From Rhodobiaceae bacterium (GTDB lineage: Bacteria; Pseudomonadota; Alphaproteobacteria; Rhizobiales; Tepidamorphaceae): a stretch of DNA of 64,000 nucleotides. Made by a program: the position numbers and the translations under genes. The DNA lies in the NCBI GenBank assembly GCA_020441995.1, contig JAGRLC010000006.1:84929-148928 (forward strand), written 5' to 3'. The notes under the pieces are model-generated. The model made no database searches. It saw nothing but the letters and a program-made list of their open reading frames with translations, and had not been told where the DNA came from. Each line of letters starts with the position of its first letter. Position 1 is the stretch's first letter. Of this stretch, positions 34,845-42,963 are shown one piece after another.

Positions 34845-36470
34845 ATGAAGCGCGGAATTTTCACGACAGCGACAGCCATGGCCCTGGTTCTGGCACAGGC
34901 GGGATTGCCCGCGATGCCGGGCTTTTCGGCGCGCGCATACGCCCAGACCACGGAACAGACACAGGAGCAGCCGGCCGCCGAGCAGCAGGCGCAGGAACAG
35001 CCCGCCGCCGAGCAGCCTGCGGCTGAGCAGCCCGCACCCCCGCCGGAGCCGCAGCCCCAACCCGAGGCGGCTGAAGCGCCGCCCGCGACGGAACAGCCGG
35101 CGGAACAGCAGCAGGCTGAGCAGGCACCTGCGCCCGAGCCCGAACCTCAGCAGCAGGCCGCGCCCGAACAGCCTCCCGCAGAGCCCGAGCCGCAACAGCA
35201 GGCTGCCCCTGAGCAGCAGGCTCCGGCCCCTGAACAGCAAGCCGAACAGCCACAGCAAGAGGAACCGGCTCCCCAGCAGCAGGCGGAACAGCCCCAGGAA
35301 CAGGCCCCGGCGGCAGAACAGCAGGCCGCGCCCGAGCAGACGGCCGAACAGCCCCGCAAGCGCAAGAAGCCCGGTGCGGAGCAACAGGCTTCCGGTCCGG
35401 ATGCGAGCCCGCAGGCCGCCCCTCTGGCCGAAAAGCCGGTTGAGCAGATCATCGAGGAGGCCAAGGAAGCGCCTCCCGCGATTGTGCCCGATCAGATGAC
35501 GGACACCCAGCGCCAGCAGTTGCGCAAGGCCGAGGAAAAAAGCCGTGAGGAGGCGCGCAAGCGCCGCCGCGAGCTTCTTGGCGCCGCCGCCGCCGGTGCG
35601 GCCGTGGGAGCCCTTGTGCCGCTTCTCGGCGGCAGGATCGTCGATGATCGCGGCGACCGGTTCGTAGTCGAGCGTGACGGCGACATTTATGTGCGGTCCG
35701 TCGACAGTGACCGCTTCCGCCGTGATGGCGCGGATGTTCAGATCGAACAGCTGCGCGGTGGCCGCACCCGTGAAACGGTCACGCGCCGCAACGGTGTGCA
35801 AATCATCACCGTCCGCGATCCCGGCGGCTATGTCCTGCGCCGCGTGAAGCAGTTCCCCAATGGCCAGCGCGTGGTGCTGTTCGATCAGCGTGACGACCGC
35901 GACGACAGGCAGCGCGTGGACTATGGCCGCCGCCTTCCGCCGCTTCGCGTGGATGTGCCGCGCGACAACTACATTGTCTCGGGTCGCCGCGCCGACCGGC
36001 GTGCTGTCCGCCAGACATTCCTGGCGCCGCCCGTCGAGCAGGTGCGGGGCGGGTACACCCTGCGGGATGTGCGTGAGAACGAACGCCTGCGCGACATTGT
36101 GCGCCGTGTCGATCTCGATACGATCACCTTCGCCTTCGGCAGCGCGGCGGTGCGCGCGTCCGAAGTGGATGATCTCGCCGCCATTGCCGGCGGCATGCTG
36201 GATGTGATCGACCAGAACCCCGGCGCGCTGTTCCTCGTTGAAGGGCATACCGATGCGGTTGGTTCGAACGTGGACAATCTCATCCTGTCCGACCGGCGTG
36301 CTGAATCCGTTGCCCGCGTGTTGACCGACGCCTTCGGGGTTCCGCCCGAGAACATGGTCACGGAAGGCTACGGCGAGCAGTTCCTGAAGGTTCAGACGGA
36401 GGCCGCCGAACAGCGCAACCGCCGCGTGACGATCCGCAACATCTCGCCGCTGCTGACGTCGCAGAACTGA
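34845..36470 (+). CDS. OmpA-family peptidoglycan-binding protein with long Q/E/P/A linker
   Basis: The 541-residue envelope protein has a signal peptide (cleavage near AYA-Q33), a low-complexity Gln/Glu/Pro/Ala region (about 34-171), a charged segment and a hydrophobic AAAAGAAVGALVPLL stretch at about 245. A middle beta-rich region follows, then a C-terminal OmpA domain (TFAFGSAAVR, VEGHTDAVGSN, LSDRRAESV, VTEGYGEQF). The conserved Asp and Arg that hold diaminopimelate are present. The start at 34845 has AGGAG 7 bases upstream. It probably ties the outer membrane to the wall. Confidence 0.92.
   Translation: MKRGIFTTATAMALVLAQAGLPAMPGFSARAYAQTTEQTQEQPAAEQQAQEQPAAEQPAAEQPAPPPEPQPQPEAAEAPPATEQPAEQQQAEQAPAPEPEPQQQAAPEQPPAEPEPQQQAAPEQQAPAPEQQAEQPQQEEPAPQQQAEQPQEQAPAAEQQAAPEQTAEQPRKRKKPGAEQQASGPDASPQAAPLAEKPVEQIIEEAKEAPPAIVPDQMTDTQRQQLRKAEEKSREEARKRRRELLGAAAAGAAVGALVPLLGGRIVDDRGDRFVVERDGDIYVRSVDSDRFRRDGADVQIEQLRGGRTRETVTRRNGVQIITVRDPGGYVLRRVKQFPNGQRVVLFDQRDDRDDRQRVDYGRRLPPLRVDVPRDNYIVSGRRADRRAVRQTFLAPPVEQVRGGYTLRDVRENERLRDIVRRVDLDTITFAFGSAAVRASEVDDLAAIAGGMLDVIDQNPGALFLVEGHTDAVGSNVDNLILSDRRAESVARVLTDAFGVPPENMVTEGYGEQFLKVQTEAAEQRNRRVTIRNISPLLTSQN
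34944..35358 (+). repeat. Low-complexity Gln/Glu/Pro/Ala coding repeat
   Basis: About 138 codons consist almost only of CAG/CAA, GAG/GAA, CCG/CCC and GCC/GCG, in imperfect units such as EQPAAEQQAQ. The tract could change length by slippage or unequal recombination. It encodes an extended linker in the OmpA-family protein. Confidence 0.85.
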
Positions 36471-36475
36471 TCGGA

Positions 36476-36519
36476 GCAAATCCAGGAAAAGTGGGCACCG
36501 GTTTTCCGCCCGGATTTGC
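36476..36519. repeat. Intergenic repeat element, copy A (GCAAATCC ends)
   Basis: A 44-bp element is bounded by GCAAATCC and its complement GGATTTGC, with an inner GGAAAA/TTTTCC pair and the core GGGCACCGGTTTTCCG. It can fold into one hairpin. Similar core sequences are common intergenic repeats in Rhizobiales genomes (from memory, not searched). Confidence 0.7.
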
Positions 36520-36533
36520 GTCTGATAAAGAGA

Positions 36534-36618
36534 GCAAATCCAGGAGTTGAGCGGAAAGAAAACGATCCAGTGAATCGTTTTCCGTGAAACGGGGCACCGG
36601 TTTTCCGTCCGGATTTGC
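36534..36618. repeat. Intergenic repeat element, copy B (GCAAATCC ends, with internal insertion)
   Basis: This 85-bp element has the same GCAAATCC/GGATTTGC ends and the same GGGCACCGGTTTTCCG core as copy A. It adds about 40 bp holding GGAAAGAAAACGAT and ATCGTTTTCC as an inner inverted repeat. It lies 14 bp from copy A, so the pair forms a tandem. Confidence 0.7.
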
Positions 36619-36630
36619 GGCAAAAACACA

Positions 36631-36659
36631 CACCGCGACACTTTTCAAGTGTCGCGGTG
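36631..36659 (-). terminator. Terminator hairpin after the cyclase gene
   Basis: A perfect 13-bp stem (CACCGCGACACTT and its complement) with a 3-nt loop is followed on the - strand by TGTGTTTTT. It ends the cyclase operon and may also stop transcripts of the convergent OmpA-family gene. A further copy of GTCGCGGTG lies at its edge, at the 3' end of the cyclase gene. Confidence 0.75.
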
Positions 36660-36660
36660 C

Positions 36661-38583
36661 TCAACTGTCGCGGTGCATGTAATCCGATGTCGTGTAGACA
36701 GGCGTCTCACCCTCGATGCCCTGAAGTTCGAAAGCGCCCGCCTGGAACAGTTCAACAGGCGGGTTCTTCGCAAACTCCGGTCCGAGCACGAGCGGGATAC
36801 CGAGCTTCTTGGTGACCGATTCAAGCCGGGCGGCGCGGTTAACCGGCGATCCGACGGCGGTGTAATCGAAACGCCTTTCGGAGCCGAAGTTTCCGACCGA
36901 GCAGACACCGCTTTCCACCGCGACACCGATGCGGATGGGTTCAAGTCCGCGCTCGACCAGCCGGTCGTTTTCCCATGCGACGCGGGCAATCAGCGCTTGC
37001 GCGGCGGAAAGCGCGCGGGCGCGGTGATCGTCCTGGTCGAGCGGGGCATTCCAGAAGGCCAGCACCGCATCGCCCATGAACTTGTCGATGGTCCCGTCGC
37101 GGTTGAGGATCTCTTCCGTTGCGATGCCAAGGAAGTGGTTGACGATGGCGATCAGTTTGTCGGCGTCGAGTTTTTCCGACAGGTTGGTGAAGCCGCGAAT
37201 GTCGGTCATCAGGATCGAGATTTCGCGTTTCTCACCGCCCAGAAGCGCGTCTGTATTGGACTTCATAAGCCGCTGGACGACGGCGGGCGAAAGAAACTGC
37301 CCGAACTGGCGTGCCAGCACGCCGCGCCTTTCCTCGCTGCGGCGGTATTGCGTGTAGCCCTCGAAAGCCGTCACCAGGAATATGCCGAATGCCGGCTGGA
37401 CCGGGTCCAGCAATTCGCCCCAATGCAGGTAAGCGAGATAACCGGCGGCAAAAGGCACGACAAACAGGACCGCGGAAAACAGCAGACCTGTCCATATGCG
37501 CCGGGCAAACACCCCGGACAGCAGGATGGTCGCGAGCGCTGCGGTGATAAACCAGCCGCGTTCCAGCCCGCGCGCGTTCGGCATGTCCTCAAGATACGCG
37601 CCGGCGAGCATCTGGTCGATCAGGGATGCGTGCACTTCCGCGCCTGCGCGCGCGGGCCGAGTCGGCGTGACGCGATAGTCGGAAATCCCCACCGCATCGG
37701 GCGATATGATCGCGATCGACCCGGAAAGCGCGGCAACGCTATCGCCTTGCATAACGCTTGCAGCGGAGACCGACTTCGGGGCTCCGGAGGATTCCCACAG
37801 CCGAACCGTCCCGGTTTCCGACAGGTCTATGGTTGTGCCGGCGATACGCAGCGCGTCGAACCCGCCGCCAGCCATGCGCACGACGAAACCGGCTTCTCCG
37901 GCGTAAAGCCGGACGAGTTCCAGCGCGAAGGATGGCCAGATCTGGATGCCGCGCGTGTCGGGGCTTTGAACCGTGCCCGGCGGCGTTCGCAGCCACACGA
38001 CCGGAAGGTGTCTCAGAACGCCGTCCGTATCGGGCACGGCGCGAATGACGCCGAGGCCTTTTGCCGTATCGTTGAACTGGGGCAGGGAGGCGATCAGGCC
38101 GGAAAAGCCAGGCAGTTCCTCGGGGATATCGCCAACCACGGACCAGCCTGCCTTCGGCGCGGCTTCATGTGTGGTCGTGTTGTTTCCAAGGCTGACGGCA
38201 AGGACGGAGTTCGTGCGTTCCAGCGCATCGGCCAGAACAGAGTCGCCCAGCAACCCGCTCTGGCTGCCATCGGCTTCGGGAAACAGGACATCAATACCGA
38301 TAACGGCAGCGCCCTGATCCGCTATCTGTTGCACGAGTTCCGCGACCTTGGCCCGGTTCCATGGCCAGCGCCCGTATGCGGCAAGACTGGCGTCATCGAT
38401 GCGGACAATGACAACCGGGCTTTCGGATGGAGGCCGTGGCGAAAGGCGCTGGTACTGGTCGAACGTGACGGCGCGGATGGACTCAAGCTGACGGTCAAAC
38501 AGGATATGACCGGCCAGTAGAACACCCGCGACGAGAATCCCTGTCAGCCAGTGAACGCCGTTGTGGCGCAGGATAGCGGGCAT
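36661..38583 (-). CDS. CHASE2-domain class III adenylate/guanylate cyclase
   Basis: The 640-residue membrane cyclase has one N-terminal helix (about 10-28), a large extracytoplasmic CHASE2 sensor domain (about 35-325) and a block of transmembrane helices (about 345-420). A class III nucleotide cyclase domain follows (about 445-600). The catalytic core shows ILMTDIRGFTNLSE with metal-binding Asp, DKFMGDAVLAFWN and VGSPVNRAARLE. It should make cAMP (or cGMP) in response to an envelope signal. The ATG at 38583 is preferred to a TTG at 38595. It is the last gene of an operon with the FecR-domain and barrel genes, 21 bp downstream of the former. Confidence 0.92.
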   Translation of the reverse strand: MPAILRHNGVHWLTGILVAGVLLAGHILFDRQLESIRAVTFDQYQRLSPRPPSESPVVIVRIDDASLAAYGRWPWNRAKVAELVQQIADQGAAVIGIDVLFPEADGSQSGLLGDSVLADALERTNSVLAVSLGNNTTTHEAAPKAGWSVVGDIPEELPGFSGLIASLPQFNDTAKGLGVIRAVPDTDGVLRHLPVVWLRTPPGTVQSPDTRGIQIWPSFALELVRLYAGEAGFVVRMAGGGFDALRIAGTTIDLSETGTVRLWESSGAPKSVSAASVMQGDSVAALSGSIAIISPDAVGISDYRVTPTRPARAGAEVHASLIDQMLAGAYLEDMPNARGLERGWFITAALATILLSGVFARRIWTGLLFSAVLFVVPFAAGYLAYLHWGELLDPVQPAFGIFLVTAFEGYTQYRRSEERRGVLARQFGQFLSPAVVQRLMKSNTDALLGGEKREISILMTDIRGFTNLSEKLDADKLIAIVNHFLGIATEEILNRDGTIDKFMGDAVLAFWNAPLDQDDHRARALSAAQALIARVAWENDRLVERGLEPIRIGVAVESGVCSVGNFGSERRFDYTAVGSPVNRAARLESVTKKLGIPLVLGPEFAKNPPVELFQAGAFELQGIEGETPVYTTSDYMHRDS

Positions 38584-38604
38584 GTAGACCGTCAATTCCC
38601 GGCG

Positions 38605-39429
38605 CTACGGTCCCGACTTGTAATGATAGTTGCAGGAATAAATATACGTGCACCCGCTTTCGGTCGGAGGGTTGCTTGAGCCGCCGCTGTCGGGGAACTC
38701 GATCACGTAGCCGGGAAGCGAGCCGTCGGTGGACTGGCATGCCGACAGGTTCGCGCCAATGGCAGACGCGCAGAATGCGGAAATGTCTATGCCGCCGCCG
38801 GGCGATCCGGGGACGCCGGTTCCCGCCACCTGGTCGATGCTGTCAAGGATCGGGAACGGATCGATGCCGCCGTAACCGACCTTCAGTTCGCCGTCTTCCG
38901 ACGTGCAGGCATAGCCGGGGTTCGTCACCACCTTGCGCACGCCATTGACTTCGCAGGTCATCCGGCCGGCGCGCAGGATGGCAATCGTGATCCCGTTGAG
39001 CACCACAACCTCGATGATGCCGCCACGCGCGCCAAGCACCATGTGCGGCGTGGTGATCTGCATCGTTCCGCCCTTGGAGACCTGGCCGCCATAAAAGCGT
39101 GTCAGGCCGCTTTTGACGCTGATGCCGATCTTGCCGCTGCGCGAGCCGGGATTGTAGACGAACTCGTCAATGGTTAGGTTGGAATTCGGGCCGATCTTGG
39201 CGCTCGATTCATCGTCGAAGACGATCATGCCAAGGCCGGTGGAATTGCTCTTCAGGCGGTCGCCAAGAAAGATGTCGGCGCCTACGCCGATCGTTCCCGC
39301 ATTGTTGCGCACGATGTTGGTCTGATAGGCGGTGGTGGTTCCGACCGCCGCAGCCAGAGCGCCGCCTGCCGTCATCGACACGGCGAGCAGTCCGGAGAGA
39401 AAACCTGCGGACCATTTCTGGATATTCAT
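38605..39429 (-). CDS. FecR-domain periplasmic protein
   Basis: The 274-residue exported protein has a signal peptide (MNIQKWSAGFLSGLLAVSMTAGGALA) followed by a FecR domain (about 30-170). Typical strands are visible in DIFLGDRLKSNSTGLGMIVF, SAKIGPNSNLTIDEFVYNP and ITTPHMVLGARGG. The C-terminal part holds six Cys and may form disulphides. No membrane anchor or sigma-factor gene is nearby, so it is not a classical FecR anti-sigma factor. Its neighbours suggest a link to the CHASE2 cyclase. Confidence 0.88.
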   Translation of the reverse strand: MNIQKWSAGFLSGLLAVSMTAGGALAAAVGTTTAYQTNIVRNNAGTIGVGADIFLGDRLKSNSTGLGMIVFDDESSAKIGPNSNLTIDEFVYNPGSRSGKIGISVKSGLTRFYGGQVSKGGTMQITTPHMVLGARGGIIEVVVLNGITIAILRAGRMTCEVNGVRKVVTNPGYACTSEDGELKVGYGGIDPFPILDSIDQVAGTGVPGSPGGGIDISAFCASAIGANLSACQSTDGSLPGYVIEFPDSGGSSNPPTESGCTYIYSCNYHYKSGP

Positions 39430-39458
39430 GGCGTGCTCCTGCCGGCGCTCAAGTCACA

Positions 39459-40754
39459 TCAGTTGAAGATGTGGGTGTAGCTGAGGACAGCTTCAAGCGT
39501 GTCGCGGTCCAGAGCGGTTCCGTTATCGTAGTCGGTCTCGGTGTAGGTTAGGCCGAAGCTGATGTACTGCTTCTCGCTGAGCTGAAAGTCGTGCTGCGAG
39601 CTGATTTGCCAGAAATCGGTGTTGACCATGGCCGGCAGACCCAGCGAGAGATCGGGCGATTCACGCTCTCCGAAGGCAACTCCGAGCTTGTGCGTCCACA
39701 CCAGACGCCCGGGGATGGAATAGACAACGCCGCCGATGCTTGCCTCGACCTGGGTCGCTTCGCCGATCTTGTCGCCACTGTCGTAATCCTGGCTGCCTTT
39801 GACCGCGACGCCGGCCGACAAAGTACCGGTCAGCCGGTGGCTGAAACCCGCTTCCCAGTTGAAACGCTCATCTGCCAGAACGCTTTGCGAGCCATCGAGC
39901 CACCCGTAGCTGACGCCGGCATATACGAACGAATCCACTGTCGGCCGGGCTGTGAAGCGCAGCGAGCCGCCATATTCGGTCTCATCCGTATCCGAATCGA
40001 AGCTTTCGCCGCGCACGTATCCGCTCAGCAGCATGCGCAGGGAATCGATGCCGCTGTCAGGCAGCCCCTTGTCCCAGGTGATCGCGGCGCGGCCGCGGAA
40101 ATGATCCTGCTCGCCGGTGGTGGAGGACAGGTCCACGTCGAAGAAACGCCGAGTGCCCTCGATGACGCCGGAATAGATGATCGCATCGCGCGTCGCGTTC
40201 TTCAGGTCCTGCCGCAGCGTTCCGGAAATCCGGCCGAAGGGACTGACATCGTCCCGGTCGCTGCCGTCGCTGAAGTCGATCCATTCGGAGCGCACGCCAC
40301 CGGTCACGGCAATCGAGCCGGTCCAGCCGCTCAACGCCCTCTCGATGCGCCGCAGGAGATCCTGCGCCTGCTTGGTCTCCTCGGACGAAAGCGTTCCGAT
40401 TTCAAGGGCATGGTTGACCTGGCGGCGGGCAAGTTCGTACGAGCCGAGGTGGTTGTAGAGGCGGCCCGCGATCAGCCGCGCCTTGGCGTCGCGGGGATGG
40501 GCGATGAGGTGCTGTTCGGTCGTCGAAAGCGCTTGGTCGTACTGGCCTTCGCGCACGGCGATGTCGATGAACGTGCCAAGGATCGAAGTATTATTGGGAT
40601 TGGCGACGCGCGCTTCGAAGGCGGCCGTGTAATCGGGGCTCAACCCCTGTGCCTGCGCGGCGCCCGCAAAGGCCGCGGAAGCGGCGATCCCGGCCAGCAG
40701 GGTTCCCGTTACAACACGCATGAAAGGTCCGTTCGTTTTGCCGGCTTTGGGCAT
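39459..40754 (-). CDS. TPR-containing outer-membrane beta-barrel protein
   Basis: The 431-residue exported protein has a signal peptide ending AGAAQA, a TPR-like helical section (about 55-135, e.g. GQYDQALSTTEQHLIAHPRDAKARLIAGRLY), and then a series of alternating amphipathic strands to the end (YTHIFN). This looks like a barrel inserted in the outer membrane. The start at 40754 has AAGGCG just upstream; ATGs at 40778 and 40721 are alternatives. It resembles surface proteins with N-terminal TPR and C-terminal barrel; the exact family is not certain. It is the first gene of the operon with the FecR-domain and cyclase genes. Confidence 0.75.
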   Translation of the reverse strand: MPKAGKTNGPFMRVVTGTLLAGIAASAAFAGAAQAQGLSPDYTAAFEARVANPNNTSILGTFIDIAVREGQYDQALSTTEQHLIAHPRDAKARLIAGRLYNHLGSYELARRQVNHALEIGTLSSEETKQAQDLLRRIERALSGWTGSIAVTGGVRSEWIDFSDGSDRDDVSPFGRISGTLRQDLKNATRDAIIYSGVIEGTRRFFDVDLSSTTGEQDHFRGRAAITWDKGLPDSGIDSLRMLLSGYVRGESFDSDTDETEYGGSLRFTARPTVDSFVYAGVSYGWLDGSQSVLADERFNWEAGFSHRLTGTLSAGVAVKGSQDYDSGDKIGEATQVEASIGGVVYSIPGRLVWTHKLGVAFGERESPDLSLGLPAMVNTDFWQISSQHDFQLSEKQYISFGLTYTETDYDNGTALDRDTLEAVLSYTHIFN

Positions 40755-40918
40755 TTTCGCCTTATGTTGCGCCAGCATGCCGCATCATCAATCGCTATTT
40801 TGCGGGAGAATGCCCCGGTCTTTCCGTATCGGCAAGCCTCACATCGGACTTGCCGCGCTTTACGCGCAAGTGTCGCCACAATGCATCAGTGGTCAGATGG
40901 TCATTGCAGCGGGCCGGT

Positions 40919-41848
40919 TCAAGACAGGAATCTCGAGGGCAGGGTGGCGAGAGCAACGCCGGCGGCGACGCATAGAAAACCGGCTATGTGAAAGGCCTGT
41001 AATTGCTCGCCAAGGAATATGACCGCCATCGACACGCCATAGACCGGCAGCAAATACATGAAAATGCCCGCAACCGATGGTCCCAGAACCTTCACGCCGT
41101 ACTGGAAGCTCGAGTACGCCAGTACGGATGCCATCAGCGCCACGCCGAGGATGCTCCACCACGCGCTCGTCTCGCGGGGGAACGCGTCGAACATCACCAG
41201 TTCCCAGAGCATGAGCGGCAGCAGCAGGACACAGCCGGCGCCTGTAATGACGCAAAACAGCGCGATTGTCGGCAAGTCCCTGAAGTGCGAACGCTTCAGC
41301 AGCACGGAATAGGACGCCCAGGCGAGAGCTGCCACCGCGATGCCGATGTCGCCCGGATTGAACTGGAACGACAGGAGGCGCTGCAGGTCGCCCTTCATCA
41401 GGATGACCGCGACACCGCAGAAGGCGAGCGCGATGCCGATTGCCTGCCGTGCGCTGGGGCGTATGCCGCGAAACACCCATTCCAGCAGCACGATGATAAC
41501 CGGTGAGGATGTGTAGATCAGGGTCGCGTTGGTTGCGGTCGTGTAGTGCAGCGAGAGATAGACCAGCGAGCCGCAAACGACCATGCCGAGAAACCCGAGC
41601 AGGAAAAGCTCGCGGGCATACTGACGAAAGGTCCCGGCATGGCGCTTGAGCTTTGGCAGGGCTATCGGCAGCAGGATTGCAAAGGCAATCAGCCAGCGCC
41701 AGAAAGCGAGCGTGTTGGGCAGAACGGCCTCGTTGGCCGCGCGCCCGATAATCAGGTTGGAACAGAAGAACAGCGGCGAAAACACCATGACCGCATAGGC
41801 GCGCGTGCGCGCCCTGGCCATTTCGTCTGCTGGTGTTTCTTCCGTCAT
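40919..41848 (-). CDS. DMT-superfamily exporter (EamA domains)
   Basis: The 309-residue inner-membrane protein has ten hydrophobic helices arranged as two EamA repeats, like drug/metabolite or amino-acid exporters. Visible marks are FFCSNLIIGRAA and LPNTLAFWRW at the first repeat and the late FMYLLPVYGVSMAVIFLGEQ of the second. The substrate is unknown. It stands alone between the barrel gene and the SPOR-domain gene on the same strand. Confidence 0.9.
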   Translation of the reverse strand: MTEETPADEMARARTRAYAVMVFSPLFFCSNLIIGRAANEAVLPNTLAFWRWLIAFAILLPIALPKLKRHAGTFRQYARELFLLGFLGMVVCGSLVYLSLHYTTATNATLIYTSSPVIIVLLEWVFRGIRPSARQAIGIALAFCGVAVILMKGDLQRLLSFQFNPGDIGIAVAALAWASYSVLLKRSHFRDLPTIALFCVITGAGCVLLLPLMLWELVMFDAFPRETSAWWSILGVALMASVLAYSSFQYGVKVLGPSVAGIFMYLLPVYGVSMAVIFLGEQLQAFHIAGFLCVAAGVALATLPSRFLS

Positions 41849-41941
41849 GAATCCCGCCCGTATCCAAGCTGTTCGTACAGCTTGCTAGGCGGCGCGGGTT
41901 TCAAGCGCAACCGTCATTTCGGAATAGCAGGCGTGTGGAGC

Positions 41942-42796
41942 CTACCGTGCCCCCAAAAGGCGCTGCCCGTCATAGGGAACGGCGGCGCAGACGGTGCCGG
42001 TGTCGCGCAGTTGCGCGCAGATGTCGACGGCGTCGGCCGCGTTGCGCACAGGTCCCGCCAGCAGGTGCAGGGAAAGGCCCCGGTTATCCTCGCGCACGTT
42101 GATGACGGGATCGAAATCCTTCAGCAGCGCGGGATGGGACTGCGACAGACCATTCCACTGGTTGCGAAGCGCAGCCAGCGTCTGGCCGGAAGCCACTTCG
42201 ACGGCGAACTGCGTCTCGGTCACTTTCGTCTGCGCGTAGGCAAGTTCCGCGGCCATCGATCTTGAAAGCGCCTCGTGCATCCGCACGTCCGGCGCATCCG
42301 CGTTCATCGGGGCGGGGGCCTGCGGGAAGGGGGTTCGTGTGGCCGCAATGCCGCTTCCCGGCGCATTGGTGCCGCCGACGGCCTTCGGCAGGCTGCCTGT
42401 CACCATGTCGTCGACGGGGTCATGGCTGTCCCCGCGCATTTCCGCGATGCGTTTCAGCAGGGCCTTTTTTTCGATCTCGCCGCGGCGTACGGCGGTGCGA
42501 AGTTGCGTGATCTCGGCCTTGAGCGACGCGATCTGCGTGTTTCCGGCGGCTCCGGTCGAGCCTGTCACCATCGGCGAACCGTCATATGCCGGCATTTGCT
42601 GTGCCGGAAGTTCGGCGGTGATCATGCTTTCATTATCGTTGCCGCCGCCCAACAGCGTTGAAACGGCTGCCGCCGCGGCAAAGCCCGCCAGCGCGGCCCA
42701 GGTCATGACCATGCGCTTGCGCAGCTTGAGGGCCTGTTTTGTCGGTGCTGTTGAGATGCCGGCGGTGCGATAGAGCCGGCGCTGTTGTTTTGTCAT
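41942..42796 (-). CDS. SPOR-domain membrane protein
   Basis: The 284-residue protein has a basic cytoplasmic N-terminus and one transmembrane helix (about 29-50, VMTWAALAGFAAAAAVSTLLG). A coiled-coil (about 85-120) and a Pro/Ala-rich linker follow, then a C-terminal domain of about 80 residues with the SPOR-like pattern LSLHLLAGPVRNAADAVDICAQLRD. SPOR domains bind denuded glycan at division sites, so a role in division or wall remodelling is likely. It is divergent from glmU. Confidence 0.8.
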   Translation of the reverse strand: MTKQQRRLYRTAGISTAPTKQALKLRKRMVMTWAALAGFAAAAAVSTLLGGGNDNESMITAELPAQQMPAYDGSPMVTGSTGAAGNTQIASLKAEITQLRTAVRRGEIEKKALLKRIAEMRGDSHDPVDDMVTGSLPKAVGGTNAPGSGIAATRTPFPQAPAPMNADAPDVRMHEALSRSMAAELAYAQTKVTETQFAVEVASGQTLAALRNQWNGLSQSHPALLKDFDPVINVREDNRGLSLHLLAGPVRNAADAVDICAQLRDTGTVCAAVPYDGQRLLGAR

Positions 42797-42850
42797 GGTG
42801 TCCCGCTGCGGTCCGGTTGCTCCACGGCTTCACACCATGCACGAAGGCGG

Positions 42851-42866
42851 TTAACGAACGGGTAAC
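42851..42866. promoter_or_regulatory. CtrA-like half-site pair upstream of the SPOR-domain gene
   Basis: TTAA-N7-GTAAC is one base off the alphaproteobacterial CtrA consensus TTAA-N7-TTAAC. It lies 55 bp before the SPOR gene start and about 100 bp before glmU. A single degenerate match has limited weight. Confidence 0.35.
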
Positions 42867-42963
42867 GATACTGTACATCGCATCCGCATTGGTCCTGATT
42901 TCAAAACCCTGGGTTTACCCGGACGCGGTATGACCAGCATGCGGGTTTGGGAGTTTATTGAAT

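Noticed and set aside
34830-36641. 603-codon - strand frame opposite the OmpA-family gene with a Leu/Arg/Gly-rich repeat
   Set aside because: It is the reverse reading of the Gln/Glu/Pro/Ala tract; the + strand has a signal peptide, a Shine-Dalgarno site and an OmpA domain.
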